Shown: positions 33,190 through 42,143 of the stretch, piece after piece
How positions within the stretch are numbered: the stretch's first letter is position 1
Layout of the letters: the number at the start of each line of letters is the position of its first letter
Assembly: GCF_003797125.1 (NCBI RefSeq)
Contig: NZ_RKKE01000013.1
Span: 1 to 46,396, forward strand
Origin: Shewanella frigidimarina
GTDB taxonomy: Bacteria > Pseudomonadota > Gammaproteobacteria > Enterobacterales > Shewanellaceae
DNA: 46,396 nt
Direction of reading: 5' to 3'
The notes under the pieces: generated by a model
What the model was told of the DNA's origin: nothing
Seen by the model: the letters and a program-made list of their open reading frames with translations, nothing else
Databases searched by the model: none
Program-made: the position numbers and the translations under genes

Positions 33190-33546
33190 GTGGCCCGTAT
33201 CGCTGGCATTAACATTCCTGATCAAAAGCATACAGTCATTGCGTTGACTGCTATTTTTGGTATTGGACGTACACGCGCTAGAGCAATCTGCGCATCTACT
33301 TCAATTGCTGAAGATGCTAAGATCAAGGAATTGAGCGAAGCTCAAATAGATATCCTACGCGAAGAAGTCGCCAAATACACTGTAGAAGGTGACTTGCGTC
33401 GTGAGATTTCAATGAACATCAAGCGTCTTATGGATCTTGGTTGTTATCGTGGTCTCCGCCATCGTCGTAGCCTGCCCCTTCGTGGGCAACGTACTAAGAC
33501 CAATGCGCGTACGCGTAAAGGTCCACGTAAGCCAATAAGAAAGTAA
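33190..33546 (+). CDS. rpsM: 30S ribosomal protein S13
   Basis: S13 forms inter-subunit bridges in the 30S head. The 118-residue product equals the E. coli length. It begins at a GTG encoding MARIAGINIPDQKHTVIAL and has the H2TH-like region FGIGRTRARAIC and the basic tail RTKTNARTRKGPRKPIRK. An upstream open extension of 24 codons has no family support and lies in the S4-binding leader. AAGGAG precedes the GTG. Confidence 0.98.
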   Translation: MARIAGINIPDQKHTVIALTAIFGIGRTRARAICASTSIAEDAKIKELSEAQIDILREEVAKYTVEGDLRREISMNIKRLMDLGCYRGLRHRRSLPLRGQRTKTNARTRKGPRKPIRK

Positions 33547-33563
33547 CGGGAAGGTAAACCAAA

Positions 33564-33956
33564 ATGGCTAAAGTTCCGTCACGTTCTCCGCGTAAGCGCG
33601 TACGTAAACAGGTTGCAGATGGCATGGCTCATATCCATGCGTCTTTCAACAACACAATTGTCACCATTACGGATCGTCAAGGTAATGCGTTGTCATGGGC
33701 TACCTCAGGTGGTTCTGGTTTCCGTGGTTCACGTAAATCAACACCATTCGCTGCGCAGGTTGCTGCTGAGCGTGCAGGTATTGCTGCTCAAGACTACGGT
33801 GTTAAAAACCTTGAAGTTTTCGTGAAGGGTCCTGGTCCAGGTCGTGAATCAGCCATTCGTGCGCTGAACGCTGTTGGTTATAAAATTACCAACATTACCG
33901 ATGTGACGCCTATCCCTCATAATGGCTGTCGTCCACCTAAAAAGCGTCGTGTATAA
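33564..33956 (+). CDS. rpsK: 30S ribosomal protein S11
   Basis: S11 shapes the 30S platform and the mRNA exit path. The 130-residue product (129 in E. coli) has GMAHIHASFNNTIVTITDRQ, SWATSGGSGFRGSRKSTPFA and the C-terminal TPIPHNGCRPPKKRRV. It is second in the alpha operon, 17 bases after rpsM. Confidence 0.98.
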   Translation: MAKVPSRSPRKRVRKQVADGMAHIHASFNNTIVTITDRQGNALSWATSGGSGFRGSRKSTPFAAQVAAERAGIAAQDYGVKNLEVFVKGPGPGRESAIRALNAVGYKITNITDVTPIPHNGCRPPKKRRV

Positions 33957-33988
33957 CACTGCGTATATAGGATAGTTGGAGAAAGATC

Positions 33989-34609
33989 ATGGCAAGATAC
34001 TTGGGTCCCAAGCTCAAGCTCAGCCGCAGAGAAGGTACAGACCTTTTCCTAAAAAGCGGTGTGAGAGCAATCGATTCGAAGTGTAAGCTAGAAACTGCAC
34101 CTGGACAACATGGCGCACGTAAGCCACGTTTGTCTGAGTATGGTATTCAGTTACGCGAGAAACAAAAAGTTCGTCGTATTTATGGTGTGCTAGAAAAGCA
34201 ATTCCGTAACTACTACAAAGAAGCTGCACGTCTAAAAGGCAATACTGGTGAAAACCTTTTGCAACTTTTAGAAGTCCGCCTAGATAACGTCGTTTATCGT
34301 ATGGGTTTCGGTTCTACTCGTGCAGAATCACGTCAGCTAGTAAGCCATAAATCTGTTATGGTTAACGGTCGTGTTGTTAACATTCCGTCATTCAAAGTGT
34401 CTGCGAATGATGTTGTAAGCATCCGTGAAAAGTCACGTACTCAAGCTCGTATTAAAGCGGCTTTAGAAGTGGCTGGTCAACGCGAAAAGCCTACATGGGT
34501 AGAAGTCGACAATGCGAAAATGGAAGGTGCTTTCAAGCGCGTTCCAGAACGTAGCGATTTGTCTGCGGATATTAACGAACAGCTGATCGTCGAGCTTTAC
34601 TCTAAGTAA
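33989..34609 (+). CDS. rpsD: 30S ribosomal protein S4
   Basis: S4 initiates 30S assembly, lines the mRNA entry, and represses the alpha operon through its leader. The 206 residues equal the E. coli length. [20 protein letters not shown] begins the protein; the S4 RNA-binding domain (about 95-155) includes [20 protein letters not shown]. No zinc cysteines are present in the N-terminal region, as in E. coli. Confidence 0.98.
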
Positions 34610-34633
34610 AGCTAACAAACAAGAGAGGACACA

Positions 34634-35623
34634 ATGCAGGGTTCTGTTACAGAATTTCTTAAACCGCGTCTCGTTGATATTGAGCAGGTTAATTCAACTC
34701 GCGCCAAAGTTACACTAGAGCCACTAGAACGTGGTTTTGGCCATACCTTAGGTAACGCGTTGCGTCGCATCCTATTGTCGTCTATGCCTGGCTGTGCAGT
34801 TACTGAAGTCGAAATTGACGGCGTACTGCATGAATACAGCAGTAAGGAAGGCGTACAAGAAGATATCCTTGAGATATTGCTTAATCTTAAGGGATTAGCA
34901 GTGACCATCGAGGGTAAAGACGAGGCTTTGCTTACATTAAGCAAGTCCGGCACAGGCCCTGTTACAGCAGCAGATATCACACATGATGGTGATGTTACCA
35001 TCGTGAATCCTGATCATGTTATCTGTCACTTGACTGGTAACAATGATATCAGCATGCGTATCCGCGTTGAGCGTGGTCGTGGTTATGTGCCAGCTTCGGC
35101 TCGTGCACAGACTGAAGACGATGATCGCCCAATCGGTCGTTTGCTGGTTGATGCTTCTTTTTCACCTGTTGCTCGCATTGCTTATAATGTTGAAGCCGCT
35201 CGTGTTGAACAGCGTACTGACTTAGACAAACTTGTGATAGATATGACCACAAACGGTACTATCGATCCTGAGGAAGCAATTCGTCGTTCTGCAACAATTT
35301 TAGCTGAACAGCTAGATGCGTTTGTTGAACTACGTGATGTTACTGAGCAGGCTGTTGTAGAAGAGAAACCGGAGTTCGATCCGATTTTGCTGCGTCCTGT
35401 CGACGATTTAGAGCTAACTGTACGTTCGGCTAACTGTTTAAAAGCCGAAGCGATTCATTACATCGGAGATCTGGTACAACGCACTGAAGTTGAGTTGCTT
35501 AAGACCCCTAACTTAGGTAAGAAATCTCTTACTGAAATTAAGGATGTTTTAGCGTCTCGCGGACTGTCGTTAGGTATGCGTCTAGAAAACTGGCCTCCGG
35601 CTAGTTTAGCTGACGACCTATAA
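34634..35623 (+). CDS. rpoA: DNA-directed RNA polymerase subunit alpha
   Basis: Alpha dimers start RNA polymerase assembly, and the C-terminal domain binds UP elements and activators such as CRP. The 329 residues equal the E. coli length. The N-terminal domain (1-235) has [20 protein letters not shown]. The linker is followed by the CTD (about 250-329) with [13 protein letters not shown] (the Arg265 determinant) and [14 protein letters not shown]. Start at the ATG after GAGAGGACACA. Confidence 0.98.
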
Positions 35624-35663
35624 GTCTCAGGTTAGTACAGATTTAGGTTATAAGGATTAGGTC

Positions 35664-36059
35664 ATGCGCCATCGTAAGAGTGGTCGTCAACTAAACCGCA
35701 ACAGCAGTCATCGCCAAGCTATGTTCCGTAACATGGCTTGTTCAATAGTTCGTCATGAGATTATCAAGACAACTGTAGCTAAAGCGAAAGAACTGCGTCG
35801 CGTTGTTGAACCTCTAATAACACTTGCTAAAGTTGACAGCGTTGCAAATCGCCGTTTAGCTTTCGCTCGTACCCGCGACGCTGAAGTTGTAGGTAAGTTA
35901 TTTACTGAATTGGGTCCACGCTTCCAGGAACGTCCTGGTGGTTACACTCGTATTCTTAAGTGCGGTCTACGTACCGGTGATAAAGCCCCAATGGCTTACA
36001 TCGAGTTAGTAGGTCGTCCTGAAGCTGCTGAAGCTGTTGAAGTTGAAGCTGCTGAGTAA
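35664..36059 (+). CDS. rplQ: 50S ribosomal protein L17
   Basis: L17 lies near the tunnel exit. The 131-residue product (127 in E. coli) begins MRHRKSGRQLNRNSSHRQAM. It ends in an acidic, alanine-rich tail (EAAEAVEVEAAE), which is common in marine relatives. It is the last gene of the alpha operon, followed at once by a strong terminator. Confidence 0.98.
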   Translation: MRHRKSGRQLNRNSSHRQAMFRNMACSIVRHEIIKTTVAKAKELRRVVEPLITLAKVDSVANRRLAFARTRDAEVVGKLFTELGPRFQERPGGYTRILKCGLRTGDKAPMAYIELVGRPEAAEAVEVEAAE

Positions 36060-36073
36060 TTAATTACTCACCG

Positions 36074-36103
36074 AAAAACCGAGCCTAGGCTCGGTTTTTT
36101 TTT
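36074..36103 (+). terminator. alpha operon terminator
   Basis: A perfect palindrome CCGAGCCTAGGCTCGG is flanked by A5 and T9, 19 bases after rplQ. It has the same CCTAGG core as the tuf terminators. Confidence 0.94.
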
Positions 36104-37346
36104 ATCTTTTTTTAACTTCGACTTTGTTTCAAACATCATATCTTTTTAGCTGCAATCCATATCCATTTATTGTACAACTTGGTAAATGTCTACTATTTAT
36201 GCGTAATCTTCTATCTGATTATTTTCACAATCGCTCTCAGCTCGGTCAACGAGATGAACCCAATACTCATTTTCTTGATTCTCTGATCCGATATGTGTCG
36301 TACAACTCTGTTTAGTAAAATCGTATTATAGTGTTTGTATTAAGGACATATTAGCAACGTTAACCATGTCTAAGCTTAAGTCGATAATACCAAGTACAAG
36401 ACGCTAAAGTTGTTCTTATGTTTGCAACAATGGCTACTCCATTTAAGCCAATGTTCACAGGTTTTGAGCTGCAAACGAACCTTCAACAGAGTTGGTCGAA
36501 ACCACTTACTGTATGTGTAATATTTTATTGATGTAGGAATATGGCTGACGACGGGAATGCAATGCTGGATCTGTTACTTAACATCACGTTAAGGCTGCGT
36601 ATTCGACTTGATTAACGTACTTTGAAGTTATACTCAATGACTAGGTTATATGATGCCATTATTGTTAACCGTGGCGTGTAGACATGCTACATAGGTCTTA
36701 CCATAACTAACTATTATCTATTTGGCCTCAGCTTGGAATCATAAATGGTCATCAAATTCTCCTTTGTATTGCCAACTGTATTGCATTACTTGCAATAGGC
36801 TAGTAATGACGCACCGCTGTGCTTAGTTAAAAAAAATGACAAGTTTGATATGAAATAGGCCGAATATTATCATTTTGCCTTACCTATCTCACTTATTAAC
36901 CTGAATTGAGGTTATTTAGCATTATTGAGCTGATGCCAAAAATAGAAAATATGGATTAGTCTATAGGTTAAAGCCGTTGTGCTGTGGTTCAAAATCATTG
37001 AATCAAAACTGGAAACACAATAAATAGAAGGGTTTTATTGAAACCAGAGTTGTTCATAATTCGATAGGCTTTCATTATAGGTATGACTTACTGTGACTGG
37101 CATTGTTCAGTACGCGGAAAATAAGCAGACTTTTAATAGAGACACAACATTTTCAGTTAAGCAGTATTTTACCTTAAATGGATATAATGGTTTTTTGCGC
37201 CGTCACACCATTGTTTCTTATCCTTGCTGAAAATCTTAATGTAAAACTGACAATAGGTTACAAACCTATGTTCAAAGTATCCTCTCCGTAATGAGTAGCT
37301 AAAATAATAGCAACTATCTGTCGATAAAAATTGAAATTTCATTCAT
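36104..37346. other. gene-free AT-rich region between rplQ and ccmE
   Basis: About 1.24 kb between two convergent terminators. Stops are frequent in all frames, and the longest open stretches are near 65 codons without a good start or ribosome binding site. I see no tRNA, no clear inverted or direct repeats and no recognisable protein remnant. In related genomes rplQ and ccmE are close neighbours (remembered, not checked). The stretch could therefore be a dead gene or mobile element too eroded to identify, or it could hold an unrecognised RNA. Confidence 0.6.
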
Positions 37347-37372
37347 AAAAAAAGCCTCCGAAGAGGCTTTTT
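37347..37372 (-). terminator. ccmABCDE terminator
   Basis: On the minus strand GCCTC-TTCG-GAGGC is followed by T7, 15 bases after the ccmE stop. The UUCG tetraloop and long U tract make it strong. The plus strand also has T5 after the stem, so it may act in both directions. Confidence 0.92.
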
Positions 37373-37386
37373 ATTACAAATAGACT

Positions 37387-37872
37387 TTATTTTTCTTCAA
37401 GAGCTTTTTGATTATAGGTCGGTTTTTCATGCGTTTGACCCATAGCTTCAGCAACTTCAGGTGGCATGTAATTTTCATCATGCTTAGCGAGTACTTCAGT
37501 GGCCTCTAGTTTTCCTGACTCAACCAGTACACCCTGGGCAACGATACCTTGACCTTCTCTAAATAAGTCTGGTAATAAATCGTCGTATGTAACGGATACA
37601 GTCCCACCCGCTGAATCATGTACAGCAAATTCAACGTGTAAGCTGTCTGGATCGCGTTTCATCGATCCCATTGTTACCATGCCACCGATTCGGATACGTT
37701 GTCCAAGCTCCGGCTTTACACCCGTATCGTTTTTACCGTGGGTAATTTCATACGGTGTATAGAATAAATTCAAATTTGAATTTAGTGCGTACAATAGTAA
37801 TGATGCAACAGCAGCAACGCCCGCAATCAATGCAACGGCAAGGGTTAATCTCTTTTTACGTCTTGGATTCAC
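37387..37872 (-). CDS. ccmE: cytochrome c maturation heme chaperone CcmE
   Basis: CcmE binds heme covalently in the periplasm and hands it to CcmF/H. The 161-residue protein has an N-terminal membrane anchor (about 9-30) and a periplasmic OB-fold domain. The heme-binding HxxxY motif His131-Asp-Glu-Asn-Tyr135 sits in LAKHDENYMPPEV. It starts with GTG and overlaps the end of ccmD by 17 bases. It is last in the ccmABCDE unit and is followed by a strong terminator. Confidence 0.96.
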   Translation of the reverse strand: MNPRRKKRLTLAVALIAGVAAVASLLLYALNSNLNLFYTPYEITHGKNDTGVKPELGQRIRIGGMVTMGSMKRDPDSLHVEFAVHDSAGGTVSVTYDDLLPDLFREGQGIVAQGVLVESGKLEATEVLAKHDENYMPPEVAEAMGQTHEKPTYNQKALEEK

Positions 37873-38068
37873 GGTTATTACCTCTTGTTTCTTTCAGGCG
37901 TTGTTCACGCGTTATCTTTTTAGCAATTTCGATCAGGACTTTACGTTTTTGTCTGATACTCAGGGTTATTAATGTGGCTAGACAGCCGAACGTTACACCA
38001 TAGGATAGCCAAACATAAAATGCGTAACCGCCCATATCAAGAAAATCTTTAAATGAATCAAATTGCAT
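37856..38068 (-). CDS. ccmD: heme exporter protein CcmD
   Basis: CcmD is a small single-pass protein that helps release holo-CcmE from the CcmABC complex. The 70-residue product starts MQFDSFKDFLDMGGYAFYVW, with one membrane segment (about 14-36) and a basic cytoplasmic tail. The start chosen has GAGGAGG at ideal spacing, and its ATG shares a base with the ccmC stop (TAATG). A longer frame reaching into ccmC is unsupported. The 3' end overlaps ccmE by 17 bases. Confidence 0.94.
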   Translation of the reverse strand: MQFDSFKDFLDMGGYAFYVWLSYGVTFGCLATLITLSIRQKRKVLIEIAKKITREQRLKETRGNNRESKT

Positions 38069-38814
38069 TATTTTGCCTCCTCTGCGGTTGCTAAGTCTCT
38101 CACCCAAGGGCGCATGCCATTGCGAGCAAGGATCTCTGTTCTATAGCGGATCAAGGTTATCGCTCCAATCATCATCCCAAACCCGAAAATATTAATTAAC
38201 AGTGGGTATAACATATCGGTCGACATCGTCGATTTTTCTGTGATTCTAATGGTTGATGGCTGATGTAAACTACTCCACCAATCAACGGAATATTTAATAA
38301 TGGGTATATTAATTACGCCGACAATCGCCAGAATTCCAGAAGCTCTAGCCGCGAGGACTTTATCTTCAAATGATGCATACAGTGAGATCACACCAAGGTA
38401 AAGAAACAGCAATACCAATTCAGATGTCAAACGTGCATCCCATACCCACCAAGTTCCCCACATAGGTTTACCCCATGCAGCACCTGTTAATAAGGCAATA
38501 AAGGTAATTACGGCGCCAATAGGAGCAATTGCAGCAGCGGCCCAATCTGCCGACTTTATCTGCCAAACTAAGCCAATAAATGAAGCAATAGCCATACCCA
38601 TATAAGCAGCCATTGACATAGACGCAGCAGGTACATGGATAAAGATGATTCGGTAACTGTCACCTTGTTGGTAATCTGTTGGGGCAAACAATAAACCCCA
38701 AATACTGCCTGTTCCAACCAGCAATATTGCCAGTGTACTAAACCAAGGCAACAATGTGCCTGACAATTTATATGCCCGTTCAGGGTCTGCGTAAGAATGT
38801 AACCATTTCCACAT
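38068..38814 (-). CDS. ccmC: heme exporter protein CcmC
   Basis: CcmC attaches heme to CcmE on the periplasmic face. The 248-residue protein has six predicted membrane segments and the tryptophan-rich WWD motif WGTWWVWDARLTSEL (119-133). Heme-ligand histidines occur at His60 and His184, the same numbers as in E. coli. It starts with an ATG that shares a base with the ccmB stop (TAATG), and its stop similarly overlaps ccmD. Confidence 0.97.
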   Translation of the reverse strand: MWKWLHSYADPERAYKLSGTLLPWFSTLAILLVGTGSIWGLLFAPTDYQQGDSYRIIFIHVPAASMSMAAYMGMAIASFIGLVWQIKSADWAAAAIAPIGAVITFIALLTGAAWGKPMWGTWWVWDARLTSELVLLFLYLGVISLYASFEDKVLAARASGILAIVGVINIPIIKYSVDWWSSLHQPSTIRITEKSTMSTDMLYPLLINIFGFGMMIGAITLIRYRTEILARNGMRPWVRDLATAEEAK

Positions 38815-39500
38815 TAGTTTGTGCTCACACGTAAAGAGGCGCCAATTGCGAAAGGTGCCAAGATTAAAGAACCGACCAACATTGCAGCAAGAATCGCAAG
38901 TTGACCATCATAAGCCATATTCAGTCCTGCAGCGTCAATCGCACTAGTGGCAAAAATAAGTACAGGTATATATAAAGGTAGAATAAGTAAACTTAACAGC
39001 ACGCCTCCTTTTCGAAGTCCTACTGTTAGTGCAACACCTATTGCACCAAGTAACGACAATATCGGTGTACCTAATGCTAATGTTGACATCAATGCACCGT
39101 AACTATTGTCTTCTAGATGCAACAGTACAGCCAGTAATGGTGCGACTAGAATTAATGGCACACCAGTAAGTATCCAATGTGCAAGTACTTTCGCCAGAAC
39201 CATTAATGCTAACGGTTGTGGGCTCAGTAGCATTTGCTCTAAGCTACCATCGTTGTAATCTGCTTTAAATAAACGTTCCAATGACAACATCGATGCAAGT
39301 AAGGCCGCTACCCAGATAATGCCAGGTGCAACTCTAGTCAAAACTTGAGGTTCTGGTCCAATACCTAATGGGAAAAGAGTGACCACTAAAATAAAGAATA
39401 ACAACGGGTTAAAAATGTCACCTCGATGTCGAATAGCAATTCTCAAATCACGTTGCAAAAGCGTCATGAATGCTGTTGTGTAACTAATTCCTCGTTTCAT
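38814..39500 (-). CDS. ccmB: heme exporter protein CcmB
   Basis: CcmB is the membrane partner of the CcmA ATPase in the CcmABCD complex, which releases holo-CcmE. The 228-residue protein has six predicted membrane segments and the ADYNDGSLEQMLLSPQPL segment typical of the family (about 80-97). It lies 9 bases after ccmA and overlaps ccmC by one base. Confidence 0.96.
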   Translation of the reverse strand: MKRGISYTTAFMTLLQRDLRIAIRHRGDIFNPLLFFILVVTLFPLGIGPEPQVLTRVAPGIIWVAALLASMLSLERLFKADYNDGSLEQMLLSPQPLALMVLAKVLAHWILTGVPLILVAPLLAVLLHLEDNSYGALMSTLALGTPILSLLGAIGVALTVGLRKGGVLLSLLILPLYIPVLIFATSAIDAAGLNMAYDGQLAILAAMLVGSLILAPFAIGASLRVSTN

Positions 39501-39509
39501 TCAAATACC

Positions 39510-40160
39510 TTATACAAAGCGATAGTCGAGAGTGATTTTACGTAACATGGCATCACTAATAATGCTCATATCCTGATGTGTGGTTAATATTACACATCCA
39601 CCCGATTCTGCATGTTGAATAAAAAGTTGCTCTAATTCTTCTACACCTTTTTTATCAATAGCGGTAAAAGGTTCGTCGAGGATCCATATTTTACAATTAC
39701 TGTGTTGTAATCTTGCTAATGCGGTACGTCGATGTTGTCCCGCAGATAAATGACCTGCTAGTGCTTCTTCAAAACCGGTTAAATTGACTTTCGCCAAAAT
39801 TGCAGTGGTATCGAAATCATCATAGCCACTAATTCTTAAATTGAAGTTAAGATTTTCTTCTGCTGTTAGCTCACTTTTTACGCCAGCTAAATGCCCAAGA
39901 TATAGTAAGTCGTGATTAAATTCGTCTCTACAGCGATTGATGTTTTCACCACTATATTCAACTTCACCAGCATAGGGACGTGACAAACCAGCAATAATTC
40001 GTAAAAGACTGGTTTTACCTGCACCATTAGGGCCTTCAATCTGGACAATATCCCCCGCATTGATATTAAAACTAAGTCCATCAAATAGAATGCGCTCTTC
40101 CCGAATACAGGTTAATTCGTTGGCACTTAATAGCACTTGTGATTGGTTTGATATGGTCAC
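39510..40160 (-). CDS. ccmA: heme exporter ATP-binding protein CcmA
   Basis: CcmA is the ABC ATPase driving release of holo-CcmE from CcmC. The 216-residue protein has Walker A GPNGAGKT (43-50), the signature LSAGQHRR (138-145), Walker B IWILDEP (158-164) and a switch histidine in LTTHQD. It begins with GTG preceded by AGAGGGATAA. It is the first gene of the minus-strand ccm unit, divergent from scyA. Confidence 0.97.
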   Translation of the reverse strand: MTISNQSQVLLSANELTCIREERILFDGLSFNINAGDIVQIEGPNGAGKTSLLRIIAGLSRPYAGEVEYSGENINRCRDEFNHDLLYLGHLAGVKSELTAEENLNFNLRISGYDDFDTTAILAKVNLTGFEEALAGHLSAGQHRRTALARLQHSNCKIWILDEPFTAIDKKGVEELEQLFIQHAESGGCVILTTHQDMSIISDAMLRKITLDYRFV

Positions 40161-40484
40161 TTATCCCTCTTATTTTACTTGAGGATGAATTCGAAATGAT
40201 ATTAACACAAACACTTTTATCGGTTTAGCTTTGTCACTGATTAAGTGCTAGCAATTTGATATGGTTCCAAAATTATGTATTTAGTTTGAACTTTTTCATC
40301 GATTACTAATATATTACCTTAACTACACAGATTGTCTTGATTTAGAGCCTAAGCTGAGATTGTTATCACAAAAAGATGAGTTTTTTTGCTAATTGTAGTA
40401 ATCTAACGTTGCTAAAAATGAGTCTGCCTTCTAAATCAAAGGGCAGCGTTAAGCTTTGTATATTTGCAATTAGGAACGATGAAT
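40161..40484. other. divergent ccmA-scyA intergenic region
   Basis: A 324-base AT-rich spacer that must hold the promoters for ccmABCDE (left) and scyA (right). The clearest element is a CRP-like palindrome at 40355-40370. No gene is seen. No convincing -35/-10 pair could be fixed for either side. Confidence 0.5.
40355..40370 (+). promoter_or_regulatory. CRP-like binding site upstream of scyA
   Basis: TGAGATTGTTATCACA matches the CRP consensus TGTGA-N6-TCACA at 9 of 10 core bases, followed by AAAA. It is about 115 bases upstream of the scyA start. In Shewanella CRP is a main activator of respiratory genes, which makes control of scyA and/or ccmA plausible (inference). Confidence 0.6.
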
Positions 40485-40778
40485 ATGAAAAAATTGTTAG
40501 CAATGACTGCAGTAGCTGCCTTAACTTTGTCTGCAAATGTATTTGCTCAAGAAGGTGAAGCTATTTATAATAAAGCGTGTCAAGTATGTCACAGCATGGG
40601 TGTGGCCGGTGCGCCTAAAGTTCATGACACTGCGGCATGGGAACCACGTCTAGCAAAAGGTTTAGATGCCTTAGTGGGTTCAGTTAAGTCTGGTTTAAAC
40701 GCAATGCCACCAGGTGGTATGTGTACTGACTGTACTGATGAAGATTACAAAAACGCAATTCAGTTTATGTCTAAGTAG
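40485..40778 (+). CDS. scyA: small monoheme cytochrome c5 (ScyA-like)
   Basis: A periplasmic electron carrier of the c5 family; in Shewanella ScyA mediates electron transfer to the cbb3 oxidase. The 97-residue precursor has a signal peptide (cleavage predicted after Ala21, VFA-QEGE), the heme motif CQVCH (32-36) and the axial methionine at Met74 in NAMPPGGM. The c5-specific cysteine pair is Cys80/Cys83 (CTDC). Two ATGs lie close together; the one at 40485 has AGGA at 9 bases and gives a normal signal peptide. It lies inside the ccm locus, whose products attach its heme. Confidence 0.93.
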   Translation: MKKLLAMTAVAALTLSANVFAQEGEAIYNKACQVCHSMGVAGAPKVHDTAAWEPRLAKGLDALVGSVKSGLNAMPPGGMCTDCTDEDYKNAIQFMSK

Positions 40779-40792
40779 TTTTCAACTAAATC

Positions 40793-40822
40793 AAAAAACC
40801 GGCTTTGTAGCCGGTTTTTTTT
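40793..40822 (+). terminator. scyA terminator (possibly bidirectional)
   Basis: CCGGCT / AGCCGG with a 4-base loop is flanked by A6 and T8, 14 bases after scyA. The A run would also give U residues for the convergent ccmI transcript. Confidence 0.9.
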
Positions 40823-40874
40823 ATGGGTTAATTTCAGTGATGCTAACTTTTAACATCACTAATATTACACAGTG

Positions 40875-42143
40875 CTATTGCACTAAGGTATCCAGAGTTA
40901 GTGTAGCATTGCCACCCACCTTAACGGCTTTAATGTTACCCTTTAGGTCACCAGACTGTGGTTTCACGCTGCCATTTTTTGACAGTACTGCAATGATTTC
41001 TACTTCTCCGACAGAACTCAGTTTTACATCACCACCCATAGAAGTACTGTCATCTAGTGTGACAGTGACAGGTAAGCAGCTAGCACTGATTTTAGTTGCT
41101 GCTAGCGGTACTTTTGGGCCTTGAGTTGCTCGTGCGAAAATAAACACAGTATCGGTATCAGCTACTTTGTCTGCTAATTCTGGAGCAATAGAAATTTCAA
41201 TTGTGACTGTATTAGCATTGCTCGTAACAGCTGGCTTTTGAGTTGACTCACCATTAGGCATTGCCGAGCCTTCATTAAGGCGCATGTTTGCAGATTCAAT
41301 TGCATTCATTAATGCTGTTCTATCAACATCATCACGATCGCTGTCTAAGATCATCTGCCAAGCATTGATAGCTTTTTTGTAATCAGCGGTAAAGAATGCA
41401 TCCATACCAACAAGAAGTAGTGTAGAAGGGTCTTGTGGGTCTAAGGCTAAAGATTGATCAATCACAGCTTGAATCGCCGGCGACATCTGCTGATTCGCTT
41501 TATAGTATAGCGCGGTTGCTTTAGGCCCAAGGAGTTCTGCTTGCGTGCCGACAAGTTCCATTACCTTATCAAATGCGCCAATGGCTTTATCATATTGGTT
41601 GGCAGATATATAAGCATGGCCAAGGCTAAACCAAGCTTGGCTATCGTCTGGCTGTGCCTGAACCTTAGTTTCCATCATCTGCACCCGTTGCGACATAATT
41701 TGCGCAGGATCCATACCTTGATGAGGATTGCTTGCTTGTGGTGGGTTAGCTAATTCGTTGTAAGCACCGAGGTGTTGATATAAGTAACCAGATACTGCTA
41801 ATAGACACAGGGTCATAAAAGCAGGCCATAATGCGGTTTTTGATTTAATTTCTACATCAAGGGAGTCATCACCCTTCTGGCTCATGTCCTGAAGTAAATT
41901 TATCTCTAATTCTTTCTTTAATGCCTCGAATTCGACCTGATCTAATAATTGGTCTTGCAATTCCTTTTCAAGAATGGAGATGCGTTCAGCAAAAAGTTCA
42001 AGGTTAGTTTGTCTACGAACACCTGATTCTTCAGCTTGTAACAGCTTTTGTTGGCGAAAATGTGGAACCCAAATCATGATTAGGCCGATGAGTACGACAA
42101 GCGCAATAAATATCCAAAATGTGGTCATTGTTTCAATATTCAC
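40875..42143 (-). CDS. ccmI: c-type cytochrome biogenesis protein CcmI
   Basis: CcmI binds apocytochrome c and presents it to the CcmF/H heme ligation complex. The product of up to 422 residues has an N-terminal membrane segment (about 8-26), a cytoplasmic leucine-rich stretch, a second membrane segment (about 107-123), periplasmic TPR-like repeats (about 140-290), and a C-terminal beta-rich domain. The start is uncertain: GTG at 42143 or, more probably by family comparison, the ATG at 42128 (MTTFWIFIALVV); neither has a strong Shine-Dalgarno. It stands alone between scyA and ccmF. Confidence 0.92.
   Translation of the reverse strand: MNIETMTTFWIFIALVVLIGLIMIWVPHFRQQKLLQAEESGVRRQTNLELFAERISILEKELQDQLLDQVEFEALKKELEINLLQDMSQKGDDSLDVEIKSKTALWPAFMTLCLLAVSGYLYQHLGAYNELANPPQASNPHQGMDPAQIMSQRVQMMETKVQAQPDDSQAWFSLGHAYISANQYDKAIGAFDKVMELVGTQAELLGPKATALYYKANQQMSPAIQAVIDQSLALDPQDPSTLLLVGMDAFFTADYKKAINAWQMILDSDRDDVDRTALMNAIESANMRLNEGSAMPNGESTQKPAVTSNANTVTIEISIAPELADKVADTDTVFIFARATQGPKVPLAATKISASCLPVTVTLDDSTSMGGDVKLSSVGEVEIIAVLSKNGSVKPQSGDLKGNIKAVKVGGNATLTLDTLVQ

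Noticed and set aside
36124..36315. Plus-strand 63-codon frame just after the alpha terminator
   Set aside because: It begins only 21 bases after a strong terminator, with no promoter or ribosome binding site, and the product resembles no family I know.
36379..36573. Minus-strand open stretch of 65 codons in the gap after rplQ
   Set aside because: It has no ATG or convincing start, no ribosome binding site, and a composition typical of random AT-rich DNA; stops surround it.
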